Shown here: positions 8,676 through 18,100 of the stretch, one piece after another
Position numbering within the stretch: the stretch's first letter is position 1
How the letters are laid out: each line of letters begins with the position of its first letter
From: an uncultured Porphyromonas sp.
GTDB lineage: Bacteria; Bacteroidota; Bacteroidia; Bacteroidales; Porphyromonadaceae
Reading direction: 5' to 3'
DNA length: 64,000 nt
Assembly (NCBI RefSeq): GCF_900541275.1
Contig: NZ_UQJH01000003.1
Location: 72,900 to 136,899 of the forward strand
Position numbers and translations under genes: made by a program
Notes under the pieces: generated by a model
What the model was told of the DNA's origin: nothing
The model's input: only the letters and a program-made list of their open reading frames with translations
Databases searched by the model: none

Positions 8676-8717
8676 CTAAGGGACCGATGCGGTGTGTGAT
8701 CCGCATCGGTCCCTTAG
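8676..8717. terminator. Two-way terminator between rubredoxin and holB
   Basis: A perfect 17-bp inverted repeat (8676-8692 with 8701-8717) and an 8-base loop lie between two convergent genes. The flanking runs are only weakly T-rich. Confidence 0.8.
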
Positions 8718-8737
8718 CTTGGATTTTACCCCACCCC

Positions 8738-9874
8738 TTACCTCTTCGGGATCAGCATCGCCATCGCCACGAGTAGGTCAAAAAAGACGATCTTGATGGA
8801 TGCATTTTGCATCAGCTCCCTCCGTGCTGCCGAGAGATCCTCCATCAGCGGGGGGTAGGAGCTCAGGGGGACGGCAGTGGCAACGCTCCGGATCCTGTCG
8901 CGAATGGCAAGCCTGGTGTAGACGATCTCCTCCGTCCCGTAGCTCAGTGCCAGCATCTCCCTGAGGATCCGGTCCGTCGCATCGATTAGCGAGATCACCT
9001 CAGGACGACTCAGGGTGGCTGCCTGGTCGGCAAACTCTCGGTAGGCCCTTGGGGTCCGCTTCATCGCTGTCTCCATAAGCCCAAGTGCTAGGTCGATCGC
9101 CCTATCCTGCGCCTTGCCCTCAAGAAGTCGCATGGCACGCAGGAGGTTGCCCCGTGCGAGGTGACCTGCCTCATACGCCTGCTCGGGAGAGGCACCACAC
9201 TCGCTGACGAGATAGTCCACGAGACAGGTCTCCTCGATCGGTGGGACATCGATCCGCTGGAAGCGACTCAGGATCGTCTCGAGTAGCCTCGAGGGATCGT
9301 GAGAGACGGCGAGGAAGATGACCCCCACCGGGGGCTCCTCGAGGAGCTTGAGCAACTTATTGGCCGTGTCCTCCCGCATCGTCTCCGGCTGCCATATGAG
9401 GACCACCTGATGGGTGCTCTTGAAGGAGCGAAGTGACGTGATGTGGATCAGGTGATCAGCCTCTGAGACAAAGATATGTGGCTGCTTATTCCCTCCCCTG
9501 AGGAGAGTCCTCCAGTCCTCCGGACCAAACCGCCGCTGCTCCCTGAGGAGCGTGGCAAAGTCCTCCCGGAGATCCTCCGAGGTGACCTCGCGGAAGTCTC
9601 CCTTGATCACCGGATAGCAGAGGTAGAGGTCGGGGTGCTCCCAGAGATCCATCTGCCGGCAGGACTCGCAGTGCCCACAAGCATCCGCCCCGGTCTGCTC
9701 ACACAGTATGTGACGAGCAAAGGCTATCGCTAGGGGGAGTGCCTCACCACCCTCATCTCCGCAGAAGAGGAGGGCGTGCGGTATCGCATCTCTCAGCCGG
9801 ATCGAGGAGAGCTGATCTATCAGCGAGGGGTCGGCAAGAGTAGCCGCATAGTCCGGGAGGAGATGGTCGGCCAT
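8738..9874 (-). CDS. holB: DNA polymerase III subunit delta'
   Basis: A clamp-loader subunit that helps load the sliding clamp during chromosome replication. 378 residues. The N-terminal AAA+ domain has AIPHALLFCGDEGGEALPLA, a degenerate P-loop as expected for the non-hydrolysing delta' subunit, then the zinc knuckle CGHCESCRQMDLWEHPDL. NKLLKLLEEPPVGVIFLAVS and LETILSRFQRIDVPP contain the SRC-like sensor region (here SRF). It is the last gene of a minus-strand group, 7 bases after the DHOD-like gene. The final third is less conserved, as usual. Confidence 0.93.
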   Translation of the reverse strand: MADHLLPDYAATLADPSLIDQLSSIRLRDAIPHALLFCGDEGGEALPLAIAFARHILCEQTGADACGHCESCRQMDLWEHPDLYLCYPVIKGDFREVTSEDLREDFATLLREQRRFGPEDWRTLLRGGNKQPHIFVSEADHLIHITSLRSFKSTHQVVLIWQPETMREDTANKLLKLLEEPPVGVIFLAVSHDPSRLLETILSRFQRIDVPPIEETCLVDYLVSECGASPEQAYEAGHLARGNLLRAMRLLEGKAQDRAIDLALGLMETAMKRTPRAYREFADQAATLSRPEVISLIDATDRILREMLALSYGTEEIVYTRLAIRDRIRSVATAVPLSSYPPLMEDLSAARRELMQNASIKIVFFDLLVAMAMLIPKR

Positions 9875-9881
9875 ATCGGGA

Positions 9882-10916
9882 TCAGCCTCTCGGACGCTCT
9901 ACTGCCCCACTGAAGGTATTGGTGGGATGAGCAGACTCGGGAGAGTCGAAGTACTTCATAAACTGAGAGCGTGCGAGGAAATTGGCCTTATCTACCTGCT
10001 TGGCAGCCAGGCGACCGGTCATCTCAGTGATGCTCTCATACTTATGCTCCTCCATCCAGCTCTTCACCTCGTCAAGAGACTCGGTGATGGCCTGCTCCTT
10101 TTTCCCATAGAGGATGGATGCCATCTGGATGGCGTTGGCACCGGCAAGGACTCCCTTGACGACGTCTTTGCCATTTCGCGCTCCGGAGGAGATAGAGATG
10201 GAGAGACCGGGAACGGCTCCCTGGACCAGTGCCGTGAAGCGAAGACCGTCGTAGAAGTCACTCGGGCTGCTGAAGACCGGTCCGGCAGAGAGACACTCAG
10301 CCGTCAGGTCCACATCGGGCATGTAAGACCTATTGAAGAGGACCACACCATCGGCCCCGACCATATGGAGGTCAGCGCAGAGGCGGATGAGGTTGCTGTA
10401 GTACTTGGAGATCTTGACGACCAAGGGCTTCTTGTACCCCGACTCCCGCAGCGTGGTGACCACCCTGAGGATGGCGCGCTCCGGCTCACCATAGTCCTGC
10501 GTCCGGTCTGTCTCTATGCGCATAACGTTGAGCTCAAGGCCATCGGCACCGGCATCAGAGAGACTCTTGGCATAGTCCACCCATCCCTCAGAGCTGGAGC
10601 AATTGACGCTGGCAAATACGGGGATGTCGACCGCTCTCTTGACGTCGCGCACCAGCTGCTCATGCTGGCGCATAGAGTGCTCCTCGGAGTACTCCCTGAT
10701 GTAATTGTACGCCTCGGGGAAGTCATGAGACTGGGTATAGGTGTCGTCTGCCTCGCTCTGGATCTGCTCCTCAAAGATAGACTTGAGGATGACCGCACCG
10801 GCGCCTGCGTCGGCAAAGGCCTTGATCTTATCGACAGATGCGGTTAGACTGGAGCTTGCAGCGATGATGGGACTTTTCAGCTTTAGCCCGGCATAGGTGG
10901 TGGTTAGATCAACCAT
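9882..10916 (-). CDS. Dihydroorotate-dehydrogenase-like flavoprotein
   Basis: A 344-residue FMN-binding TIM barrel of the DHOD-like family found in Bacteroidota and other anaerobes, distinct from the true PyrD. The N-terminal strand MVDLTTTYAGLKLKSPIIAA is typical. VFASVNCSSSEGWVDYA corresponds to the family's substrate and cofactor side, PLVVKISKYYSN to a phosphate-contacting lysine, and SGARNGKDVVKGVLAGANA to the FMN phosphate site. Its substrate is unknown, and this should not be taken as the pyrimidine enzyme. In many anaerobes this gene lies near PFOR; here PFOR is about 4 kb away. holB follows after 7 bases. Confidence 0.85.
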   Translation of the reverse strand: MVDLTTTYAGLKLKSPIIAASSSLTASVDKIKAFADAGAGAVILKSIFEEQIQSEADDTYTQSHDFPEAYNYIREYSEEHSMRQHEQLVRDVKRAVDIPVFASVNCSSSEGWVDYAKSLSDAGADGLELNVMRIETDRTQDYGEPERAILRVVTTLRESGYKKPLVVKISKYYSNLIRLCADLHMVGADGVVLFNRSYMPDVDLTAECLSAGPVFSSPSDFYDGLRFTALVQGAVPGLSISISSGARNGKDVVKGVLAGANAIQMASILYGKKEQAITESLDEVKSWMEEHKYESITEMTGRLAAKQVDKANFLARSQFMKYFDSPESAHPTNTFSGAVERPRG

Positions 10917-10972
10917 GGTATTGCTTGATTATCGTGATGAAATATAGACTGATGAAAATGCAGATCACCGGA

Positions 10973-11890
10973 TTAGTAGTGGGTGATGATTGGCACATTG
11001 CCCTGACCCTTGGACTTCTTATTATTATCGGAGATCTTTTTGGAGGTTGAGGGGGCGGCAGCGGGGACCACTTTGCCCCCATTGCGCATAAAAGCCTCGA
11101 CTCTCGGGATCTCCTCACGGATCGCCCGGATGCGGTTTAGGTCATTGGGGTGAGAGCTGATCACCTCGCTCTGATTGCCCCCTCCGCTGCGGCTGGCCAT
11201 CTTGACCCAGAGATTGGGCGCATTGTGGTAGTCGTAGCCTGCAAGTGCCATGAGGTAGAGACCGATCTGGTCAGCCTCGTACTCCTGCTTGCGCGAGTAG
11301 GGAAGCTCGAAGATAAGCTTTCCTCCCACATTATATAGGATATTGCCGATCACCTGGGCGCCCGCCGAGCTGCCGGAGAGGATCTGCCCCAGCGCCTGAC
11401 CTCCATACTGGCGGAGGATCGCCTGGGAGAGTCGCTCATTGGAGTGCTTGGCGACTGCGTGAGCCACCTCGTGAGCGATCACCGTGGCGAGCTCATCGTC
11501 AGTCTGTGCGACAGGGAGGATGCCCTCGTAGACGACGATCTTGCCGCCCGGCATACAGAAGGCATTGACTTGATTGGAGGCGATGAGATTAAACTCCCAC
11601 CGGAAGTAGCGGATGTCCTCCGTATGCCCGATAGAGCGGAGGTACCGCTCAGTGGCTGAGGCGATGCGCTTTCCCATCTCGCGGGTACGCTGTGTCTGAG
11701 CCATGTCACGGCTCTTGGGTGCCTGGGAGATGAAGGATCGGTACTGCTGCTCACTGATGGCGACGACCTGGGCATCGGAGACGAGATTGATCTGACGCCG
11801 TCCGGTGAGCGGTACTAGCGAGCAACCGCTCACCAAGAGCGCGGTCATCAGGGTCGCCAGGAGGAGCCTATGGGGAAGGATTATTTTCAT
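10973..11890 (-). CDS. M48 family metalloprotease lipoprotein
   Basis: A 305-residue zinc protease, probably tethered in the periplasm, of the BepA/YcaL/LoiP-like group that tends the outer membrane. The signal MKIILPHRLLLATLMTALLVSGC ends in a lipobox at Cys23. ATVIAHEVAHAVAKH carries the HExxH zinc site, and YEADQIGLYLMALAGYD supplies the third ligand. SHPNDLNRIRAIRE is the conserved C-terminal block, followed by a low-complexity basic tail. A TATCTTTG box lies at 11919-11926. The DHOD-like gene starts 56 bases downstream, and holB follows. Confidence 0.92.
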   Translation of the reverse strand: MKIILPHRLLLATLMTALLVSGCSLVPLTGRRQINLVSDAQVVAISEQQYRSFISQAPKSRDMAQTQRTREMGKRIASATERYLRSIGHTEDIRYFRWEFNLIASNQVNAFCMPGGKIVVYEGILPVAQTDDELATVIAHEVAHAVAKHSNERLSQAILRQYGGQALGQILSGSSAGAQVIGNILYNVGGKLIFELPYSRKQEYEADQIGLYLMALAGYDYHNAPNLWVKMASRSGGGNQSEVISSHPNDLNRIRAIREEIPRVEAFMRNGGKVVPAAAPSTSKKISDNNKKSKGQGNVPIITHY

Positions 11891-11918
11891 TGTATATGGA
11901 CTTACTGATTTACTCCTT

Positions 11919-11926
11919 CAAAGATA
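11919..11926 (-). promoter_or_regulatory. Promoter -7 box for the M48 protease group
   Basis: TATCTTTG on the minus strand, about 30 bases before the protease start codon. Confidence 0.7.
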
Positions 11927-11947
11927 CACAATTATCGCCTTGTGCTG

Positions 11948-12859
11948 TCAGCCCTTTCGGTCGATCAGCACCGCCTTTGCCCCCACCTGAGGCTGATACA
12001 TGGCTCGCGGGAGGAGGCTCATACTTCGCTCGATGAGATAGGTGCCGTAGCTCCTGAGATCGGGTAGCTGCTCCGTCTCCGAGGGGAGGATCGGCTTGCC
12101 GATGTAGACATCTATCACTTCGCCCTTCTTATTGAGGATCTCACGCGGGAGCATCAGGTCGCTGACGACGGGGATGTGGTTTTTCATGTAATAGAAAAGC
12201 CCGGAATTGTGCCCATCAAACATAATCGGGAATATCGGTCTCGATGCCCGCCTAAGGATCCGGAGACTGGAGTTTTTCCACGGACTCTCCACCGGAAGCC
12301 CCCGCCTGAGTGAGAAGCGCCCCACCCCGCCGGCGGGGAAGAGGCCAAAGGGGTATCCCGCCTGAAACTCGCGGGCAAGCGCCCTAAGGCTCTTGACATT
12401 TACACTCGGGTCGTGGACATAGCGAGGATTGCTCTCCCGATTGGGCACCACAGGCACCCACATTTGCTCAAGAGAAGAGATGTGTGAGAGGACGGAATTG
12501 ACCAGCACCTTGTAGTCCGGGCGTATGTGTCCCACGATGTCCACAAGGATCAGCCCATCGATGCCTCCAAAGGGGTGATTGGAGACAGTGAGGAACTGCC
12601 CCTCCCGCATTAGCTCGAGATTCTCCTCGCCGTGCACCCTATACGTGACGTCCACCAAGGGGTGTCGTAGCGCTGCACTGGCGTACTCGGGGCCGCTGAG
12701 GTGACAGAGGTCGGCATTGAGCCGGTTGATGGAGTTGACGCCAAGGATCCGCATGAGCCAGCGCCCGACACCACGGCCCACACCGGTCCGGAAAAATGGA
12801 ACCATCTCCCCCAGATCCTCAATCGAGAGGACGTCGTTGCGCATGTCGTCTCTACTCAT
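11948..12859 (-). CDS. PlsC-like acyltransferase
   Basis: A 303-residue acyltransferase of the glycerol-phosphate acyltransferase superfamily. LTVSNHPFGGIDGLILVDIV is motif I, though here the histidine and aspartate are five residues apart instead of the standard four. FPAGGVGRFS corresponds to motif III (FPEG-type, with Ala replacing Glu). IFPIMFDGHNSGLFY resembles motif IV of hemolysin-like acyltransferases. Such variants acylate amino-acid or other lipids in Bacteroidota rather than lysophosphatidate, so the substrate is uncertain. It has its own TAGGTTTG box at 12888. It ends close to the M48 promoter, so the two are probably separate transcripts. Confidence 0.82.
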   Translation of the reverse strand: MSRDDMRNDVLSIEDLGEMVPFFRTGVGRGVGRWLMRILGVNSINRLNADLCHLSGPEYASAALRHPLVDVTYRVHGEENLELMREGQFLTVSNHPFGGIDGLILVDIVGHIRPDYKVLVNSVLSHISSLEQMWVPVVPNRESNPRYVHDPSVNVKSLRALAREFQAGYPFGLFPAGGVGRFSLRRGLPVESPWKNSSLRILRRASRPIFPIMFDGHNSGLFYYMKNHIPVVSDLMLPREILNKKGEVIDVYIGKPILPSETEQLPDLRSYGTYLIERSMSLLPRAMYQPQVGAKAVLIDRKG

Positions 12860-12887
12860 TGGTCAGCACATGATAGACATAATTGCA

Positions 12888-12895
12888 CAAACCTA
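12888..12895 (-). promoter_or_regulatory. Promoter -7 box for the acyltransferase
   Basis: TAGGTTTG on the minus strand, 29 bases before the start codon. Confidence 0.6.
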
Positions 12896-13000
12896 ACAGA
12901 ATATTATCACAACTCGCTAACATGAAAGGGGAAAATGGTCAAACCGCTGTCAAAGAAACTGAAATAAAGATAATTCCTATCCTGGTATCACTCCTTTGAG

Positions 13001-13008
13001 TAGATTTG
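13001..13008 (+). promoter_or_regulatory. Promoter -7 box for the phosphatase-like lipoprotein
   Basis: TAGATTTG lies about 30 bases before the ATG at 13038. It overlaps an alternative upstream ATG at 12996, which argues against that start. Confidence 0.6.
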
Positions 13009-13037
13009 TCTGCAAGCAATCACGAAGAAAACCTCAG

Positions 13038-14111
13038 ATGCGTCACCTTAATATCCTGCCGCTCCTCATTGCTCTAACGACCTGCCTGAGCCTCACCTCG
13101 TGCGCTAGGAAGGCTTACTACGATATCAGCACCGGTGCCGATGTCGCTGATAGTGGCAACTATGTCGTGCGGTGGCAGGTCCGGCCCGGGATGAGAGGGG
13201 AAGTAGCCATCTATGCCTCCGATGATGCCGGCAGCTACCCGGTAGAGCCGACCAAGGTGGAGCCGATAGGCAAGGAGTGGGCCACATTCGCCACAGATGG
13301 GACAGTCTACTCGAGGCACTACTTCCTCCTCGTCTTTGACGACCGAGAGATGAGGGTCGCCGGTATGAGGGTGATACCGACAGAGGGCTTTGCCAACCTC
13401 CGTGACGCTGGTGGATATATGACCGACGAGGGGTACCAGATGCGATGGGGGCGACTTTACCGTGGCGGGCGCTACAGAGGGCTTACGCCGAGGGACAGCC
13501 TCGTGATCGGGTCCCTGGGGCTGAAGCACAATATCGTCCTCAGCGATGCCTACTCCTTCGTCTACCTCACCAATGGCATAGGGAATGTCGTCCAAAAGGA
13601 CTTCGCCGCCAATACCCCGATCGACTACAAGTCCGTCCTGAAGCGGATCGATGAGGGAGATATGAGTAAGGAGGGGGTGATCCTCTTTATCCACGATACC
13701 TTCAATAGCTTAGCGTACGAGAATCCTGAGCAGCTCTCTGCCGCACTCCACTACCTCCTCGACCCCGATCACTACCCTGTGATGATCAGCGATGAGTGGG
13801 GAAAAGATCGAGCCGCCTTCCTGACTATGCTGGTCCAGTATAGCTTAGGTGTCTCCCGGTCGGACATCCTCTCGGACTACCTCCTGAGCAACGCCCTCCT
13901 GTCGGTGGAGAAGCTGGCGCCACAGGGCTTCCACGCCACGCCGGGGCGACAGGAGGCTCTGAGTGAGTTTTTCCGATGCCGACCAAGCGACCTCCTCTCG
14001 ATCATAACCGACATCGAGAATAAGTACGGCACCATCGGTAACTACATGGATCAGGTGCTGGACTTCGATGAGAGCGACCGCATCAGGTTGAGGGAGCTCC
14101 TCCTCTACTAA
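13038..14111 (+). CDS. Tyrosine-phosphatase-like lipoprotein lacking the catalytic Cys
   Basis: A 357-residue exported protein. The signal MRHLNILPLLIALTTCLSLTSC ends in a lipobox. A fibronectin-like N-terminal region (about 30-105) precedes a Y_phosphatase3-like domain announced by ANLRDAGGYMTDEG near residue 120. The P-loop normally reads HCxxGKDR; here residues 251-258 read SDEWGKDR, so the histidine and the nucleophilic cysteine are replaced by Ser251 and Asp252 while GKDR is kept. It is therefore probably not an active cysteine phosphatase and may bind a phospho-ligand. The gene stands alone between a TAGATTTG promoter and a two-way terminator. The start at 13038 was chosen because an upstream ATG sits on the promoter. 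Confidence 0.82.
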   Translation: MRHLNILPLLIALTTCLSLTSCARKAYYDISTGADVADSGNYVVRWQVRPGMRGEVAIYASDDAGSYPVEPTKVEPIGKEWATFATDGTVYSRHYFLLVFDDREMRVAGMRVIPTEGFANLRDAGGYMTDEGYQMRWGRLYRGGRYRGLTPRDSLVIGSLGLKHNIVLSDAYSFVYLTNGIGNVVQKDFAANTPIDYKSVLKRIDEGDMSKEGVILFIHDTFNSLAYENPEQLSAALHYLLDPDHYPVMISDEWGKDRAAFLTMLVQYSLGVSRSDILSDYLLSNALLSVEKLAPQGFHATPGRQEALSEFFRCRPSDLLSIITDIENKYGTIGNYMDQVLDFDESDRIRLRELLLY

Positions 14112-14130
14112 GGGCAAGGGACAAAACAAG

Positions 14131-14167
14131 AGGGACACCCTATCACGTGCAGCGATAGGGTGTCCCT
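14131..14167. terminator. Two-way terminator
   Basis: A perfect 14-bp inverted repeat (14131-14144 with 14154-14167), flanked by ACAAG and TGT, lies between the lipoprotein gene and the convergent winged-helix gene. Confidence 0.8.
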
Positions 14168-14220
14168 TGTGTATGTCTATCCCGACCTCCTTAGGCGCGA
14201 TGCCGGGGTCGCAGAGGGGA

Positions 14221-14430
14221 TTACTTAAGGCGTACAGTGATCGGTGAGATCTCCTCAAAGGTGAGCTTATCCTCCCTCGCCAGCCAGCCGAGCGCAATGT
14301 GGACATCCCTCAGGGTGCCGATCTTCGTAGCACTCTTGATATCCTTATCGGTCATCGCCTTCTTGCTCTTGCGGAGCACCTCCCACACGAGACCGGCATT
14401 GGTACCGATCAGCTCTGTCATTTCATCCAT
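14221..14430 (-). CDS. Small winged-helix protein (PF10771-like)
   Basis: A 69-residue protein that fits the small Bacteroidota winged-helix family formerly called DUF2582. It reads MDEMTELIGTNAGLVWEVL, then an HTH-like stretch TDKDIKSATKIGTLRDVHIA, then the wing region LGWLAREDKLTFEE. Such proteins are presumed to bind DNA, but targets are not known. It is transcribed alone towards the terminator shared with the phosphatase-like gene. A TATCTTTA sequence about 60 bases upstream is one base off the -7 consensus and may be its promoter. Confidence 0.8.
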   Translation of the reverse strand: MDEMTELIGTNAGLVWEVLRKSKKAMTDKDIKSATKIGTLRDVHIALGWLAREDKLTFEEISPITVRLK

Positions 14431-14775
14431 AATTCGTCTGTTACACTTTAGTTACTAAGTCATTATACATCTTTTGATGCGCTAAAGATACCACAATTTC
14501 CAGAGTATGCCACAAGCCACCCGCCCCCTCAAAGGGTGACGCATTGGGGCGTTACAGCTAAGAAGCGGCTCCCCCTGCAAGGTGCGATCCCTCTGACCGG
14601 TTAGTCTCCTGATGCTCCTACATACCGAGGGGCGGAGCTTCAGAGGGATCATCGCTCCTTCGCCAGACATCGAGACACGAGGTGGCGAAGACCGCAGGAG
14701 ACGCAATTTTGGTTTAGAGGAGACACGGGGAGACACGGAGAGACTCTGTGAGACAACCCCTCCCGGCTGGGGGGC
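14431..14775. other. Gene-free stretch with an inverted repeat
   Basis: No convincing coding frame is seen. It holds a perfect 11-bp inverted repeat, GATCCCTCTGA at 14586-14596 with its complement at 14640-14650, and GGAGACAC-type short repeats near 14700-14755. A long minus-strand open frame here (14482-14952) has biased, basic composition and no family features, so I do not call it. Confidence 0.5.
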
Positions 14776-14783
14776 TATATTTG
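14776..14783 (+). promoter_or_regulatory. Promoter -7 box with no gene downstream
   Basis: TATATTTG is a perfect TAnnTTTG box on the plus strand. No plus-strand gene follows before the convergent PFOR gene, so it may drive a non-coding RNA. Confidence 0.5.
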
Positions 14784-14786
14784 CAC

Positions 14787-15094
14787 CGCTGAAGCCTCTG
14801 GACAAGTGAGGTGATCGTCGCTCAGCCGAGGTGCTGGGGGCAGTCTCCGCTTCTCCTTCTACGTGCATTCTACGTCCTCTATAGGGTATTTCGCGCCGTA
14901 GGAAGGGGATCTTAGGAGCGCACTTTGATAGGGCTGATGGTGCTGACCGCAAAGGTCGATTCGTCTATGCACCCTCTCAATGAGCTGAATGGTTTTCTGT
15001 ATCACTCAGTACCCCTCCCCCCTCCACTCCCCAATCAGTTCGCCGAAGGGGGGACTAAAGCACCGGCAGTACTCTCATATGACGGGGATGGATC
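14787..15094 (+). ncRNA. Candidate structured non-coding RNA
   Basis: Directly after the TATATTTG box, nested complementary segments occur: GCTGA (14788-14792) with TCAGC (14822-14826), and inside it CCTC (14795-14798) with GAGG (14808-14811). An outer pair, GCACC (14783-14787) with GGTGC (14830-14834), overlaps the box. Further on, TCCTTCTACG-type and CGTAGGAAGG-type segments can pair imperfectly. The only open frame of any size (14925-15170) has no family features and runs into the PFOR terminator. The 3' end is a guess. It does not look like RNase P, SRP or tmRNA to me. Confidence 0.3.
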
Positions 15095-15141
15095 AAAAAA
15101 AAAGCTCAGGCTGAGGGGCAGTGAAGCCGATCAGCCTGAGC
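15095..15141 (-). terminator. Terminator of the PFOR gene
   Basis: An 11-bp stem (15104-15114 with 15131-15141), followed on the minus strand by nine T (15095-15103), is a classic intrinsic terminator about 50 bases after the PFOR stop. Confidence 0.88.
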
Positions 15142-15191
15142 TAGTCTATTTAGATGGAGACGGTGGCTAGACCGTCAGGTGTGCGGGAGGA

Positions 15192-18100
15192 TTACATCCA
15201 CTTACCGGGCTCCTCCTCTACCTTCTTCTCCACCTCAGAGGGAGCCTCAGCGACATCCTCCTCGGGTCTTGAGAAGTCCATGGCGAGATACCTCTGGTAC
15301 TTGGTGTAGCGGTACTTGGCATCCTCGAGAGCAGCAGCGTAGAGCGCCTCGGCGTCCTCGGGGAAGAGCTTCTCGAGAGAGCGGTAGCGCACCTCACCCA
15401 TGATGAAGTCGTGGAAGAGATCCCACTGCGGCTCCTTGGAGTCAAATTGGAAGGGATTCTTGCCCTGCTCCTCCAGACGGGGGTCGTAGCGCCAGAGCTG
15501 CCAGTAGCCACACTCAACGGCGCGTCTCTCCTCATCTTGGGTCTTACCCATACCGGCACGGAGACCATGATTGATACAGGGGCAGTAGGCGATGATCAGT
15601 GAGGGACCATCAAACTCCTCAGCCTCGCGGATCGCCTTGAGCGCCTGAGCCTGGTTGGCTCCCATAGCGATCTGAGCGACGTAGACATAGCCGTAGCCGG
15701 CAGTCATCATGCCGAGGTCCTTCTTGCGGAAGCGGCGACCATTGGCAGAGAACTGTGCCACAGCGGCACGCGGGGTAGACTTGGAGCTCTGACCACCGGT
15801 ATTAGAGTAAACCTCCGTATCGATGACGAGGACATTGACGTCCGGTGCCTGTGCCAGCACGTGGTCGAGACCACCATAGCCGATATCGTAAGCCCAGCCG
15901 TCACCACCGATGATCCAGTGAGACTTCTTGGTGATGTAGTGACGGAGATCGTCGATGAGACGACCACCCTCGGTAGCATCATTCTCTACCAAAGCACGGA
16001 TCTCATCGGAGAGCTCACGGCAAGCCTTGGCATCGTCGTACTTCTCGATCCACTCCTTGAGGAGCTCCTTAGTCTTCTCCTGACCGATCTCGATCTTACC
16101 ATCGACGACATCCTGCGCGATGGTGAGGAGGCGCTCGCGGAGCTTCTTATTGGCGAGGTACATACCATAGCCATACTCTGCATTGTCCTCAAAGAGGGAA
16201 TTGGCCCACGCAGGACCGTGACCCTTCTCATTGGTCGTGTAGGGCGTCTCAGGAGCAGATGCGGAGTAGATAGAGGAGCAGCCGGTGGTATTGGCAACAA
16301 CCTGACGATCACCATAGAGCTGAGAGATCAGCTTGACGTAGGGCGTCTCACCGCAGCCGGAGCAGGCACCGGAGAACTCAAAGAGAGGCTGAGCGAACTG
16401 AGAATTCTTCACGCTCTTGCTGACATCAACGAGGTGAGCCTTATTGGTCACCTTCTGAGCAGAGTAGAGCCACAGCGGATCCTGCTCCTCCTGGGTGTGA
16501 AGCAGCTCCATGGTGAGTGCCTTCTCGCCCTTCTTGCCGGGGCAGACATCAGCACAGTTACCGCAGCCGAGACAGTCGAGGACGTCGACCTGGATGCGGA
16601 AGCCCATACCCTTAAACTCCTTACCGATAGCAGGCTTGGTCACGTAGCCCTCGGGAGCATTCTCCATCTCCTTCTCATCGAGGATGAAGGGGCGGATGGT
16701 AGCGTGAGGACAGACGTAGGCACACTGGTTACACTGGATACAATTCTCCTCGTGCCACATCGGGACATTGACAGCGACACCGGGACGCATCACGCGGGTG
16801 GTCCCGGGCTGCCAAGTACCGTCCTCAAGGCCGGTGAAGACACTTACAGGCAGGTCATCACCCTCCTGAGCGTGCATCTTCTTAACGATGGCGGAGACGA
16901 AAGGCGTGTCGTACTCGTACTCCTGCTCTGCATCGTCAGCGCAGTCTGCCCACTCAGCGGGCACGGGTACCTCGATGACATCAGCACCGGCATCGACGGC
17001 CTGATAGTTCATATTGACGATCTTCTCGCCCTTGTGTCCGTAGCTCTTGACGATGAATTTCTTCATCTGCTCGACTGCGAGATCGTAGGGGATGACGTTG
17101 GCGATCTTGAAGAATGCGGACTGGAGGATCGTATTAGTGCGGTTGCCGAGACCGATCTCAGAGGCGATCTTGGTCGCGTTGATGATGTAGAGGTGGCAAC
17201 CGTTCTGTGCGAGGTATCTCTTGAGACGACCGGGGAGGTTCTCACCCAGATCCTCCGGCTCCCAGATGGAGTTGAGGAGGAGTGAGCCACCCTTGCGGAG
17301 ACCCTTCGTGATATTGAAGCGGTGCAGGTATGCCGGCTCGTGGCAGGCTACGAAGTGGGGGTGATTGACGTAGTAAGTGGAGCGGATGGGGCTGTCACCG
17401 AAGCGGAGGTGAGAGCAGGTAAAGCCTCCGGACTTACGAGAGTCGTACTCAAAGTAAGCCTGGCAGTACTTGTTTGTATTCTCACCGATGATCTTGACAG
17501 AGTTCTTATTGGCACCCACGGTACCATCAGATCCACGACCATAGAACTTCGCCTCAAAGGCATCCGTAGCCACGTCGAAGTGGTCTGTGAGCGGAAGTGA
17601 GGTGAAGGTGACGTCATCCACGATACCGAGGGTGAAGTGATCCTTCGGCATCTTCATGCGGAGGTTCTCAAAGACAGCAGCAAACTGCTCCGGGGTCACG
17701 TCCTTAGAGGAGAGACCATAGCGACCACCGACAACTATCGGGTGCTCCTCCATACCATAGAGAGCGTTCTTTACATCAAGGTAAAGGGGCTCACCAGCGC
17801 TACCGGGCTCCTTGGTACGGTCAAGGACAGCAACATGCTTCACGGTCTTGGGCATTGCCTCGAGGAAGTGCTCCACGCTGAAGGGGCGGAAGAGGTGGAC
17901 CTTGATCATACCGACCTTGCGACCCTCGGCATTGAGCTTGTCGATCACCTCCTCAGCGGTCTCACAGGCAGAGCCCATGCAGATCACGATATCCTCAGCA
18001 TCCTCAGCGCCGTAGTAGTCGAAGAGGCGGTAGTGACGACCGGTGATCTTGCCCAGCTCGTCCATATAGTGCTGTACGGTCTCAGGGACGGCGTTGTAGA

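Noticed and set aside
14482..14952. Minus-strand open frame of 156 residues
   Set aside because: It is Arg/Ser/Pro-rich without domain or signal, and it crosses the inverted repeat and promoter-like box in the gene-free region.
15790..15810. ACCGGTATTAG inside the PFOR gene as a further repeat copy
   Set aside because: It is a single partial match inside conserved coding sequence, without neighbours 22 bp away.
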